Shown here piece after piece: positions 43,530 to 53,100 of a stretch of 64,000 nt of DNA. Source of the stretch: Branchiostoma lanceolatum. Taxonomy: Eukaryota; Chordata; Leptocardii; Amphioxiformes; Branchiostomatidae. Within the stretch, counting starts at the first letter, position 1. The number at the start of each line of letters is the position of its first letter. Under the pieces are notes generated by a model, which was not told the origin of the DNA, made no database searches, and saw nothing but the letters and a program-made list of their open reading frames with translations. The stretch covers positions 20,192,059 through 20,256,058 of the forward strand of contig NC_089726.1 in the NCBI RefSeq assembly GCF_035083965.1. Direction: 5' to 3'. Made by a program: the position numbers and the translations under genes.

Positions 43530-43837
43530 ACACTGCGCTATAATTGGATCAATCCGCCAATGACATCACCTAATGCTATATAAGGAGCGGCAGTTGACCA
43601 TTCCGTGTAGTTAACTGAAATCATCCGCAACGCCGAGGAGCGTGGTGGAAGGCAGGTCCCGGACAGAGTGAGCAAGGGTTGGACAAAAGTAGCGAGGAGT
43701 CGGGCTCTTGGTTTTAGCGCCAACACCCACCCACCCGCCCTTCCTTTCATTAGTTGATATGTAGGGACTCTCTTTCATCACGCGACTTCGGCACTACCCC
43801 ATAACTCATTAAGGATGATTCAATGATTGCGCAGTGT
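43530..43837 (+). mobile_element. short (308-bp) sibling of the long CACTG element
   Basis: Left end ACACTGCGCTATAATTGGAT with CCAAT (43557), TGACATCA (43561-43568) and TATATAAG (43577-43584); right end CATTAAGGATGATTCAATG to GCGCAGTGT. The inside is about 150 bp, unlike the long element apart from a diverged stretch after the promoter. It looks like an internally deleted, promoter-bearing relative. Confidence 0.7.
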
Positions 43838-43970
43838 AGATAGTGTACTATTGGAAAGCAACTCCCCTCTCTGGAGTTTAGGACTCCTTTAACAAATCAC
43901 GACTATGGCATGTCCAGAACACGAGAGAACAATCATAGTTCATCAATCTAACTACATTCTTGTATTTCAG

Positions 43971-44212
43971 CCACCATGCAGGGTATGGAGACATGGCGGG
44001 AGAGTGGCATGTCAACAACCATGAAGGGCATGATGACATGGCGGGACGATGGCCGATGCGGTAAGGATTTTCCTGCTCGAGACGCGACTCCTGGCGAATG
44101 TTATCCGTATGGCACCAGCCCATGTTGCTCCGCTGCCGGTTGGTGCGGCATGAGTGAAGCCCACTGTACTTGCCATGGTTGCTATGACTACAGAGACGGA
44201 CGCAACAAGTAG
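43971..44212 (+). CDS. hevein-like cysteine-rich domain exon
   Basis: After an acceptor (CTTGTATTTCAG ending 43970) the sequence CCACCATGC starts a frame of 78 codons to TAG at 44210-44212. It encodes WRDDGRCGKDFP, then ECYPYGTSPCCSAAGWCG, then HCTCHGCYDYRDG. Eight cysteines are spaced C-x13-C-x7-CC-x5-C-x6-C-x-C-x2-C, and the CCSxxGWCG core is that of chitin-binding type 1 (hevein) domains. Modules of this kind occur in secreted and receptor proteins of lancelets and cnidarians (from memory). No signal peptide is encoded, and the WR-repeat before the domain suggests either a terminal exon of a larger extracellular protein or an isolated module. The start is uncertain because the exon may be entered in frame from upstream. 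Confidence 0.5.
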
Positions 44213-44220
44213 ATTCTTAA

Positions 44221-44419
44221 TAGACCCCTTTCCGGATACAAGTCACGTAGATTCTCGCCCATGTGAGCTCTCGCGAGCACGCGCGAAAACGAGGCAGTCC
44301 CTGACCCCCTGCCGTCTGCTAAAAAGGTCGTCGAAAATTACGTAGTTCTAGTCCGATTTGTCCGCGGCCGCGATAGGGGGAGGGGAACAACCGCATATGT
44401 TGTATCCGGAAAGGGGTCT
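44221..44419. mobile_element. 200-bp MITE directly after the Cys-rich exon
   Basis: AGACCCCTTTCCGGATACAA (44222-44241) is mirrored exactly by TTGTATCCGGAAAGGGGTCT (44400-44419). The centre is GC-rich. It begins 9 bases after the stop codon and so would lie in the 3' untranslated region. Target duplication not clear. Confidence 0.65.
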
Positions 44420-44956
44420 GTTGTGATGTGTGATGTGTGATGTCTAAAAATAGACTTGTATTGGATTAAAAAAAGGTAACATTGGAGGTGTGCAGTAATT
44501 TTCCTCTAGTACTATTTCAGGTGATGTTTTTCAAATACCTAATGTCTACATTTTGGATTCGGGCACAAAGATTAAGACAATCAACAATAGATCTGTTAGT
44601 ATTTACGAAAACGTAATTTTGGCGATGTGTTATTGAAATGCTTTAAAATCATATTCTTAATATGAGTAGAAAGATTTGCATATAGTTCTATGAGTATATG
44701 TCAGGATGTAGAAACACATAAAAAATATATAGGTGGTGTTCAACCATTTTCTTCTTCACCACCAAAAATACCCTTTCTAATTTTTCTTGTTTTTTCTTAT
44801 ACGCAGACAAAATTTCTTAAAAGAAGAAGACTTTCTGTTTTTAAGAAATACAGTTTGTCCACGAGTTAAGAATTTTTTTCTTAAGTAATTTTTTTGTAAG
44901 AAAGTTTGTCTTGATGTACGATAATTCAAGAAAGGGGAGAGAAAAATTTAATATTT
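44420..44956. other. AT-rich, no gene seen
   Basis: Long A/T-rich stretch with many AAGAAA/TTTCTT words; no open frame of note. Confidence 0.4.
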
Positions 44957-46690
44957 TCGTAAACATGATAAGAAATATAATCTTGAAGTCAATAAAAACA
45001 AGACATTTAGGCTTGAATTTCTAGAAATTCTTGAGGGTAAAAAAATTGTTGAGAAGTAGTTTCTTAACTTAAGAGAATTAAAAAAGTGTTCTTTAATTTG
45101 TGGTGAGAATTTCCATGGAAAGAATCAGACTAATTCTTCTTTTTTTTTCTTTCTTATTCATTCTTAGAATTCTTAATATAAGAAAATTTGTCCACGAGTC
45201 AAGAAAAACGAGAAAAGCTAGAAAAGTAAGAAAATTAATTTTGGTAGTAGAATTCATGATTAAAAACCATTGGCTTGATATGTAAATATGTGTGTATTCA
45301 CCTTAGCTTGTACATAAAACACCGAAATACCATATTTTGCTGATATCATCGCTATTTTGGATTTACCTGTCAAAGAAGACTATTGAAAGTGATGTAAGAA
45401 CAACAATATTTGTGGAGTGAAACGTCTTGTTTTCAATTATCATAATCATAACCATGGCTCAAATCGCTCGACTTTGAAAGACGTTTAGCTGTTATATGCA
45501 CCTTAGCTTGTAACAGAAAAGACTGAAATACCATTCTTATGCTCTGATGTCCCTATCCTCACGTTTTTATTCTATTGACGACATGTACACAGCTGAGCTG
45601 AACTGTGAATCTTTATTCCTGTGTCATGTGAGCTTGAATGCATATGGTGGAGTTAAATAAGTTACTTAGAAGTGAAACAAGTTTCTTAGGCCACAATCGA
45701 CGTGGCTAGTGATACAGGGGTACACGTTGCTTAGGTGGCATTTGAATATACCTGATGATCAATATCTTCTATCTAGGTGCCAGTATCTTCTATCTTGAAT
45801 TTGAAACAATACTGCTTTAATCTGCTGGTGTTTACTACTGTTTTCAATCAAACTGTCAAGGATGATTTTTGATTTAATGCAAACTTGTTATATTAAAGGT
45901 GTCAATAATCAATCATCATGATTATAAACATTGGCTGAATTATTCAATTTTGAGAGATGTCCATAAATGCTGGCTGTATATCATAGTGCAATAAAACAAC
46001 AAACTAAAATATTTTGTCGGTACTGTTTTTCTAATGTTACAGTGAATGACTCAATTATGGACAATATCAACAAATGATATTCTGGTAATATTTGGCCATA
46101 TTTTGCCAAGCTTGCTTGATACAGATGGACACCGTCGAGTTACTAAAATATGATAAGCAGTAATGGTGATTAAACGCATATTTTCAACACCAAAGTGGCC
46201 ATCACATTTATGTGGCGTCGTGTGGCACAAGTGGTAGAGCGCGCCGCTGTCAAACAATGGGACCCGGATCTAATCCCAGGTTGTGCCCAGAGACATGTCC
46301 GAACTTGCGTCCCGACGTGGTGCCCTTGGGAAAGGCACTGAACACGACTTTCCTCACTTCAGTCAGGTGTAAATGAGTACCTAGCTCACCCTGTCATACA
46401 CAATATACATTTATCATAATCAGCCTTAAAGGAAGATCAGTCCCCAGCTTTGAAAAAAGCCAAAAATAGTTTGTAGATTATTATCCTAAAAAAGACTAAG
46501 GAAATATCAAACACATTGAACCTAGCCATTAGAAATACAAATTTCAACATTCTTATGGAATTCTTAGCCTCCTTCGCAGACTCCCTAGAACGGCGGTATA
46601 TATATGGAGGGGATGGGGGGGGGGGGCACACACAAGGGAGTTATGTAGCCGAGGGAGTTGTGTAGCCGAGGGGTGACCGCCGTCCTATCA
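44957..46690 (+). repeat. 1.7-kb repeat, copy 2 (first of a direct pair)
   Basis: Runs from TTTTCGTAAACATGATAAG to the phrase GCCGAGGGGTGACCGCCGTC and matches 47006-48725 almost base for base over most of its length. It includes a SINE at 46212-46386 and, near the end, the left half of the palindromic element seen complete at 48605-48861. Part of it is also related to 14409-16140. No coding sequence. Confidence 0.85.
46212..46386 (+). mobile_element. tRNA-derived SINE
   Basis: Starts GTGGCGTCGTGTGGCACAAG, with an A-box-like TGGCACAAGTGG and a B-box-like GGATCTAATCC, and then the body CTTGGGAAAGGCACTGAAC and CACTTCAGTCAGGTGTAAATG. The same SINE sits at the same place in the sister copy (48239-48416) but not at 14409-16140. 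Confidence 0.8.
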
Positions 46691-47005
46691 AGTCTGCTCC
46701 CGATCGGCTTGAATAAGGGGAAATTTAAAAAAAACACTTAGGGGCTATCGACATGGACTTGTGAACTCCGGCGTCCCGTGGACCCCAATAAACCGCACGC
46801 GCCTCCTCCCGGCAGTGAGTTTTCACGCCCCCGAGTTCACTGATCCGGCCATTTCCTAACGGTCACCGGGGTCAAAATCAGTTTCAAGAAATCAAAACAT
46901 TTTAACTTACCACAGAATGCAAGGATTGTTTTGTTGGCCTACCTACAGGTCACGGAAAGTCAATTTGTTACCAGATACTACCGTCTCTTGCCAAGTAAAT
47001 CAATT
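46691..47005. other. unique spacer between the two direct copies
   Basis: Not repeated elsewhere in the window. Begins right after the centre of the half palindrome. No gene seen. Confidence 0.5.
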
Positions 47006-48725
47006 TTCGTAAACATGATAAGAAAAATAATCTTGAAGTCAATAAAAACAAGAAATTTAGGCTTGAATTTCTAGAAATTTTTGGGGGTAAAAAACTTGTT
47101 GAGAAGTAGTTTCTTAACTTAAAAGGAATTAAGAAAGTGTTATTTAATTTGTGGTGAGAATTTCCATGGAAAGAATCAGACTAATTCTTCAATTTTTTCC
47201 TTCTTATTCCTTCTTAGAATTCTTAATAAAAGAAAATTTGTCCACGAGTCAAGAAAAACGAGAAAAGCTAGAAAAGCAAGAAAATTAATTTTGGTGGTGG
47301 AATTCATAATTATAACCATTGGCTTGATATGTAAATACGTGTATATTCACCTTAGCTTGTACATAAAACACGGAAATACCATATTTTGCTGGTATAATCG
47401 CTATTAAGGATTTACCTGTCAAAGCAGACCATTGAAAGTGATGTAAGAACAACAATATTTGTGGAGTGAAACGTCTTGTTTTCAATTATCATAATCATTA
47501 CCATGGCTCAAATCGCTCGACTTTGAAAGACGTTTAGCTGTTATATGTACCCTAGCTTGTAAAACATAAAAGAATTTTATGCTCTGATGTCCCTATCCTC
47601 GTTCATAATCTCTTGACGACACGGCTGAGCTGAACTGTGAATCTTTATTCCTGTGCCATGTGAGATTGAATGGCGGAGTGATATAATTTACTTAGAAGTG
47701 ATACAAGTTTCCTGGGCCACAATCGACGTGGCTAGTGATACAGGAGTACACGTTGCATAGCTGGCATTTGAATATACCTGATGATCAATATCTTCTATCT
47801 AGGTGCCAGTATCTTTTATCTTGAATTTGAAACAATACTGCTTTAATCTGCTGATGTTTTTACTAATGTTTTCAATGAAACTGTCAAGGATGATTTTTGA
47901 TTTAATGCAAACTTGTAATATTAAAGGTGTCAATAATCAATCATCATGATTATAAACATTGGCTGAATTATTCAATTTTGAGAGATGTCCATAAATGCTA
48001 GCTGTATTTCATAGTGCAATAAAAAAACGAACTGAAATATTTTGTCGGTACTGTTTTTCTAATGTTACAGTGAATGACTCAATAATGGGCAATATCAACA
48101 AATGATATTCTGGTAATATTTGGCCATATTTTGCCAAGCTTGCTTGATACAGATGGACACCGTCGAGTTACTAAAATATGATAAGCAGTAGTGTGATCAA
48201 TCGCATATTTTCAACACCAAAGTGGCAATCACATTTATGTGGCGTCGTCTGGCACAAGTGGTATAGCGCGCGGCTGTCAAACAATGGGACCCGGATCTAA
48301 TCCCAGGTTGTGCCCAGAGACATGTCCGAACTTGCGTCCCGACGTGGTGCCCTTGGGAAAGGCACTGAACACGACTTTCCTCACTTCAGTCAGGTGTAAA
48401 TGAGTACCTAGCTCACCCTGTCATACACAATCTACATTTATTATAATCAGCCTTAAAGGAAGATCAGTCCTCAGCTTTAAAAAAAAGGGAAAAAATTTCG
48501 TTAAAATAGTTTGTAGATTATAATCCTAAAATAGACTAAGGAAATACCAAACACATTGAACCTAGCCATTAGAAATACAAATTTCAACAATCCTATGGAA
48601 TTCTTAGCCTCCTTCGCAGACTTCCTAGAACGGCGGCATATGTATGGGGGGGGGGGGGGGGCACACACAAGGGAGTTATGTAGCCGAGGGAGTTGTGTTA
48701 CAAGCCGAGGGGTGACCGCCGTCCT
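47006..48725 (+). repeat. 1.7-kb repeat, copy 3 (second of the direct pair); tail continues at 48875-49080
   Basis: Same order of parts as 44957-46690. Beyond the palindromic element the family continues (48871-49080, for example TAACAAGACACTCACATGTGC and CTGCTGAATACTGTATATAC), as in copy 1 at 15985-16135, so this copy is the more complete one on the right. Confidence 0.85.
48239..48416 (+). mobile_element. tRNA-derived SINE
   Basis: Same insertion as at 46212-46386, duplicated with its host repeat; differs by a few substitutions (for example GTCGTCTGGCACAAGTGGTA). Confidence 0.8.
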
Positions 48726-48861
48726 TGATAGGGCGGCGGTCACCCCTCGGCTACACAACTCCCTCGGCTACATAACACCCTTGTGTGCCCCCCCCCCCAC
48801 CACACATATGCCCCCCCCCCCCACATATGCCGCCGTTCTAGGAAGTCTGCGAAGGAGGCTA
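48605..48861. mobile_element. 257-bp palindromic element with 9-bp target duplications
   Basis: Ends are TAGCCTCCTTCGCAGAC (48605-48621) and GTCTGCGAAGGAGGCTA (48845-48861), and the arms are complementary nearly to the centre (about 48728), interrupted by G/C runs. TGGAATTCT occurs immediately outside both ends (48596-48604 and 48862-48870). The related copy at 15960-15990 lacks the element, so the host sequence is known. A 9-bp duplication fits Mutator-like elements. The left half alone is present at 46565-46690, and a right end at about 63258-63293. Confidence 0.8.
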
Positions 48862-49080
48862 TGGAATTCTTAGCTTTGTAACAAGACACTCACATGTGCA
48901 CTATTAAATAAGGTGGACCAGTCAGAGCTAAGGTCACTCTGATAGGAAGCTGCAAAACAATAGAGGTCATTAAACTGTAACAACGTGACTAAATCTTAGG
49001 ATAAGTAATAGAACACACATATGATATTGTGCTTAGAAATTGGCTCTAAATCTGCTGAATACTGTATATACAAATGAATA

Positions 49081-49969
49081 AGGGATAAATACGACATACG
49101 CGGAAAACGACATACTCGAAAAAATAGAAAGGTCTTCGAATCTGCATAAACACGACAATGTCTTGATAATGCTTTCGGAAGTTATTTGTATTTTCATTTT
49201 CTTCGTGGAATCTGTCTCAAAATTACCACTCTTTGAGGCATTTTGGTTAGTATTCGATATCATTGAATGACACATTTTAAACAAAATAGATTCATTCTTA
49301 TAATTATGAATAATGAGCAACTCCAGATGAATGAAAAAAAAGGCTTTATAAATAGCTTACTGTTCATATGATCATGAAAGTTCATCTGTGTTGGCTGTTC
49401 TGCATGGCAAACAAAGGTCCTATCATTGCCTGGCCCATCCTACCAGTTTTGTTTGTCCACCCTTGTACCCCAACCCTGGCCTTCTATCTGGTGAACAATA
49501 CTATCATATTTCATTGTTAACTTAAAATTTTGTTTATAGATAACAGATTTTCTTCCAGTCTTTGTGAAGTTGCTCATAGCTGCCCCTATCCACCAACAGT
49601 ATGATTAGGTGTGTCTGTCTTCCATCTAGCCCACCAAACTTCCGTCAATTATCACTGACCCAGCTTTTCCTTGAAGAAAACTCCATTAGATTCCCCTTGT
49701 GGCCCGAAAAGTGTAGACAGCCCAGGATAGACAGCCGAGATAGACGGCCCAGCTCTTTCCGCAAACCCCTTATTTGCTTCTGACAAGATCACAACAACAC
49801 GCAACAAGCACATAATATTCAATTTCGCCTTCCACGTTAAAATAAAATCAATCAAAACAAATATCCACCATCTCATTATGTAACAAATATTTCAACATTT
49901 ATGGACGTGATATAAACCAAGATAAGTTTGGCTATCACTGAATTTCAATGTAAGTAAAACCTATCACGA
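49081..49969. other. upstream of kelch genes, no gene seen
   Basis: AT-rich. Frames here are short and show no family resemblance. Confidence 0.4.
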
Positions 49970-50088
49970 TGACCTTTGACCTTCCCGGAAGTTTCCCGCC
50001 CTTTTCAGACTGACGGAGATCAGATCGTCTGAACGTCCCTGCTAGCTTCTTTCCCTGCAAACAGGAGCAAGAACGGCTACAGTGTCCG
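49970..50088 (+). promoter_or_regulatory. candidate promoter and 5' untranslated exon of the first kelch gene
   Basis: Within 32 bases lie TGACCTTTGACC (49970-49981, nuclear-receptor-like direct repeat), CCGGAAGT (49985-49992, ETS core) and TTTCCCGCCC (49992-50001, E2F-like). About 90 bases downstream is a consensus donor GTGTCCG/GTAAGAA (GT at 50089-50090). The kelch coding exon begins 7 bases after an acceptor, so a non-coding first exon is needed. This is the best candidate within 3 kb, with an intron of about 3.0 kb. Confidence 0.4.
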
Positions 50089-50429
50089 GTAAGAATAACC
50101 TGTTGATGCCACATTTCCCGAGCCTATCTTTAAACTGAGAGGAAAGAGGAATAACTGGATGATAAAATGTTTTTCTGTCAACCAAACCTAGCTACTGGAA
50201 GACCATCTGGTTCTAGTTACAGTGAGTCAGAGCGACACTTTGTATTTTGCGTATGAAAAATGCACACCGGTCTTTGAATACTAGTTGTCCTTTCTCTAGA
50301 CAACCGTCCAAACGGTATCTTGCCTCTTTTGACTTATTATGAAGTCTTGTCAAACTTCTATCTCCGCCTCTTATAACTTATTTCATACATCAACTACAAG
50401 ATTCATGTCACCTAACCCCCCTCCCCCAA

Positions 50430-50460
50430 GGAGTTTTTGGCGACGCCTCAGGGGCGAGCC
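50430..50460. repeat. copy of the GGCGACGCCTCAGGGGC repeat
   Basis: TTTTTGGCGACGCCTCAGGG recurs inverted at 20270-20293. Boundaries not resolved. Confidence 0.35.
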
Positions 50461-51069
50461 AAATGATATAGTATTGTGTGCAGATTGCAAGAATTCTAGA
50501 AATTGTACAGGCATTTGTCCAGGGGTATGCGGTATGTCGCCTGAAATGGTGTAGTATTGTTTGCAGTTTTCGAGAATTCTTGGAATTTTAAAGGCATTTG
50601 TTGGTCCAATGCACATGGTGCAGATTTGCCGGTGCCAACAGGTATTTATAGCGGACAGGAATGTTGGTATGTTTGTGTCCTGGGATAGAAAGGAATTTCT
50701 TCCCCTACACCTAATTATATATGTGAGTAAGAAGACTTGAATTCAGATCGTTCTTATTCATCTGTGGAGCACGGCGTCTTGTATTGAGATCTTTCTTATT
50801 TATCTGCAGAGCACCGCGTCTTGAATTGTGAGTCCTGGGACAGAACAGAATTTTTTTTGCATAGGCATTTTAAGCCAATAGGATGTTTGGAATGTCGTGA
50901 GCAGTATAAAGGATAGAAAGCCATGCAGCCCTACTGGGGACAGAAAACCTAGACAGGAAACCACATCTGTGGACCAGATGTGCCAGGCTTATACATATGA
51001 CCACTCAGATCCATTTATTTATTTCTGTATTCTTTTACTAGTGGCTTGGCACTGTTTTTCAGGGAGGCC

Positions 51070-51815
51070 CTAGATCTGTGTGTTTGTATTTGTGGCAGAA
51101 CAGGTACTCATCAGCCCTTTTCATTGGAAATCCTGTATGAACAGCACCACCTAAGCAGGATACAGTAAAAATCAAAACAACGGCTCTGGTATGTTTGGAT
51201 GTTTGTCCCCGGGACCTGGTTTTGTGATCCAGATTCCCTTGGGTAGTCTGGTATGTTTGGATGTTAGCCCCCCATTACCTCATGTCTTGGAATGGTGGAA
51301 TGTGGGTCACCTGTGCCTCTTCTGGCATTCCATTGGTATCTAGGTCAGGGATATCCCAGGAATGCAGAGGATAGAATGTGTGTCATGCAGCTATTTTTAG
51401 ATGATACATGTTACGGAATGTTAGTTAGCAGGAAGTCCCTGGCACAAATTCCTAAGCTACTATGTATACATGTAGTAACATCGTGCCTATTCACCTTCCT
51501 GACTCTATGGGGTATGAGCCGTAAGTGTTCAAAGGATGCTGTTACATTGCGTGTGCTGTGTCTGTTTGTAAGTGGATAAGTATAAGTATGATGTTAGAAT
51601 TTGTAATAATTGTAGATTTTAGCTAAATTGTGGCATTGATGTAAACAGCAGTCCTGTCAGAGTAGAAATTGGTCATTGTTGTGGTGGCAAGCAGTGAGCA
51701 TGTGTCTGTATTTGTCCAACAGAACAGGTACTCATCAGCCCTTTTCGTTGGAAATCCTGTATGAACAGCACCACCTATGTCAGTAACAGTGCCCTAAGCA
51801 GGGTACAGTAAAAAT
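51070..51815 (+). repeat. direct duplication of about 100 bp, about 640 bp apart
   Basis: AGAACAGGTACTCATCAGCC onward is found at about 51095 and 51720; the second copy has an extra GTCAGTAACAGTGCC. Both end GGATACAGTAAAAAT or GGGTACAGTAAAAAT. Lies in the kelch 5' intron. Confidence 0.6.
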
Positions 51816-52221
51816 GAAAACAACTACAACAACTACCGTCGGCATGGCAATGTATTTTTTTCATTGCCAATCTTGTTGTTTTTATAAATGGTGCTTGTTT
51901 CTAATACTGCCCAGCTTTTTATTGTCATTCAGATGACTTCAGATGTTGAAGAAACGTCAGATTTTGGTGTAGCCATTGTCTTGATCATCTGTTTCTACCC
52001 ACAAGATACTAGACTAGTAGTGAACAATGTGAATGAATGGTGCACTAGTCATGTTGGATCATGTTGTTGCATGTTATATCATGGAGGTTCAATAAATGTT
52101 GTTTGAACCTCCTTGATCACAATTTGTTTGCGCAAAAGAATCCAGGGGCATATACTGTACATTGTAGCTCGGTGCCTTTAATAGAAGTCGTAGGATTGTT
52201 TTTGTCATGTCTAGATCTGCA

Positions 52222-52224
<3 letters not shown>

Positions 52225-52277
<53 letters not shown>

Positions 52278-52514
52278 CGTGTGTGTATGTGTGTGTTTGA
52301 GTTTTTGTCTGTGTACATGTGCTTTTGTGTGTATGTGTGTGCATGTGTGTGTGTGTTTGAGTGTGTGTCTGTATATTGTGTGTGTATGTGTGTCTCTGTG
52401 TGTGTGAGAGTATGCATGTCTGTGTGTGTATGTGTGTCTGTGTGTGATTGAGTATGTGTGTCTGTGCATGTGCATCTGTGAGACTATGTCTCTAGCTCTG
52501 TGTGTGTGTGTGTA

Positions 52515-52557
<43 letters not shown>

Positions 52558-52962
52558 GTGTGTCTGTGTGTGTGTGAGAGAGTATGCATGTCTGTGTGTA
52601 TGTGTGTCTATGTGTGAGTGAGTATGGTGTGTCTGTGTGTGTGTGTGTATCTGTGAGACTATGTTTGTCTCAAGTAGCTCTCTGTATGTGTGTGTGTGTG
52701 AGAGAGTATGCGTGTCTGTTTGTGTGTGTGTGCGTATGCATGTCTGTGTGTGTGTATGTGTGCATTTGTGTGTTCGTTTGAGTATATGTGTCTGTATGTG
52801 TGTGCATCTGTAAAAGTATGTTTGTCTCTAGCTCTGTGTGTGCGTGTGTGTATGTGTGTGTGCGTGTATGTATGTGTTTGATAGTATGTATGTATGTCTG
52901 TGTGTGCGTGTGCATGTGCATACATGTGCGTGTGTGTGTGTGTGTGTGTATGTGTGAGAGAG
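52225..52962 (+). repeat. 740-bp TG microsatellite block with an internal (GA)n
   Basis: Runs of TG with TATG, TCTG and TGAGTA interruptions and a pure AG run at 52525-52552. Long frames on both strands within it are simple-repeat artefacts. It lies 140 bp before the first kelch coding exon. Confidence 0.9.
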
Positions 52963-53100
52963 CTAGGTGAAGGATTGAGATCTGGCATCTACGATTAGTC
53001 ATGTTTTGTACTTGAACTGATCTATTTATGTGAGGCATTACTGAATATTAGTGAATGCAACTAATGAAGAGCTTACATTGCAATTGTATTACAGGCTACA

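Larger units (their letters stand above)
35620..43850 (+). mobile_element. 8.2-kb composite insertion: two head-to-tail elements with CACTG ends
   Basis: Between the MITE halves lie a long element (ACACTGCGC at 35623 to GCGCAGTGT at 43513, 7891 bp) and a short one (43530-43837, 308 bp) in the same direction. Both share a left end of about 95 bp (ACACTGCGCTATAATTGGAT onward) and a right end of about 60 bp (CCCCATAACTCATTAAGG to GCGCAGTGTAGATAG). The two ends of each are imperfect inverted repeats of about 25 bp. CACTG...CAGTG termini with flanking TA or CTA recall the CACTA/EnSpm-Mirage group, but this is inference. The sequence between the halves is not seen in the intact MITE, so all of it came in by insertion. 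Confidence 0.65.

Noticed and set aside
35620-43850. Reading the repeated promoter block at 35.62 and 43.53 kb as two LTRs of one retrotransposon
   Set aside because: Similarity fades after about 130 bp, and the right end of the short unit also occurs just before it; this fits two elements with common ends, not an LTR pair.
52061-53038. Several long frames on both strands rich in Cys/Val or His/Thr
   Set aside because: Pure TG/CA microsatellite translation.
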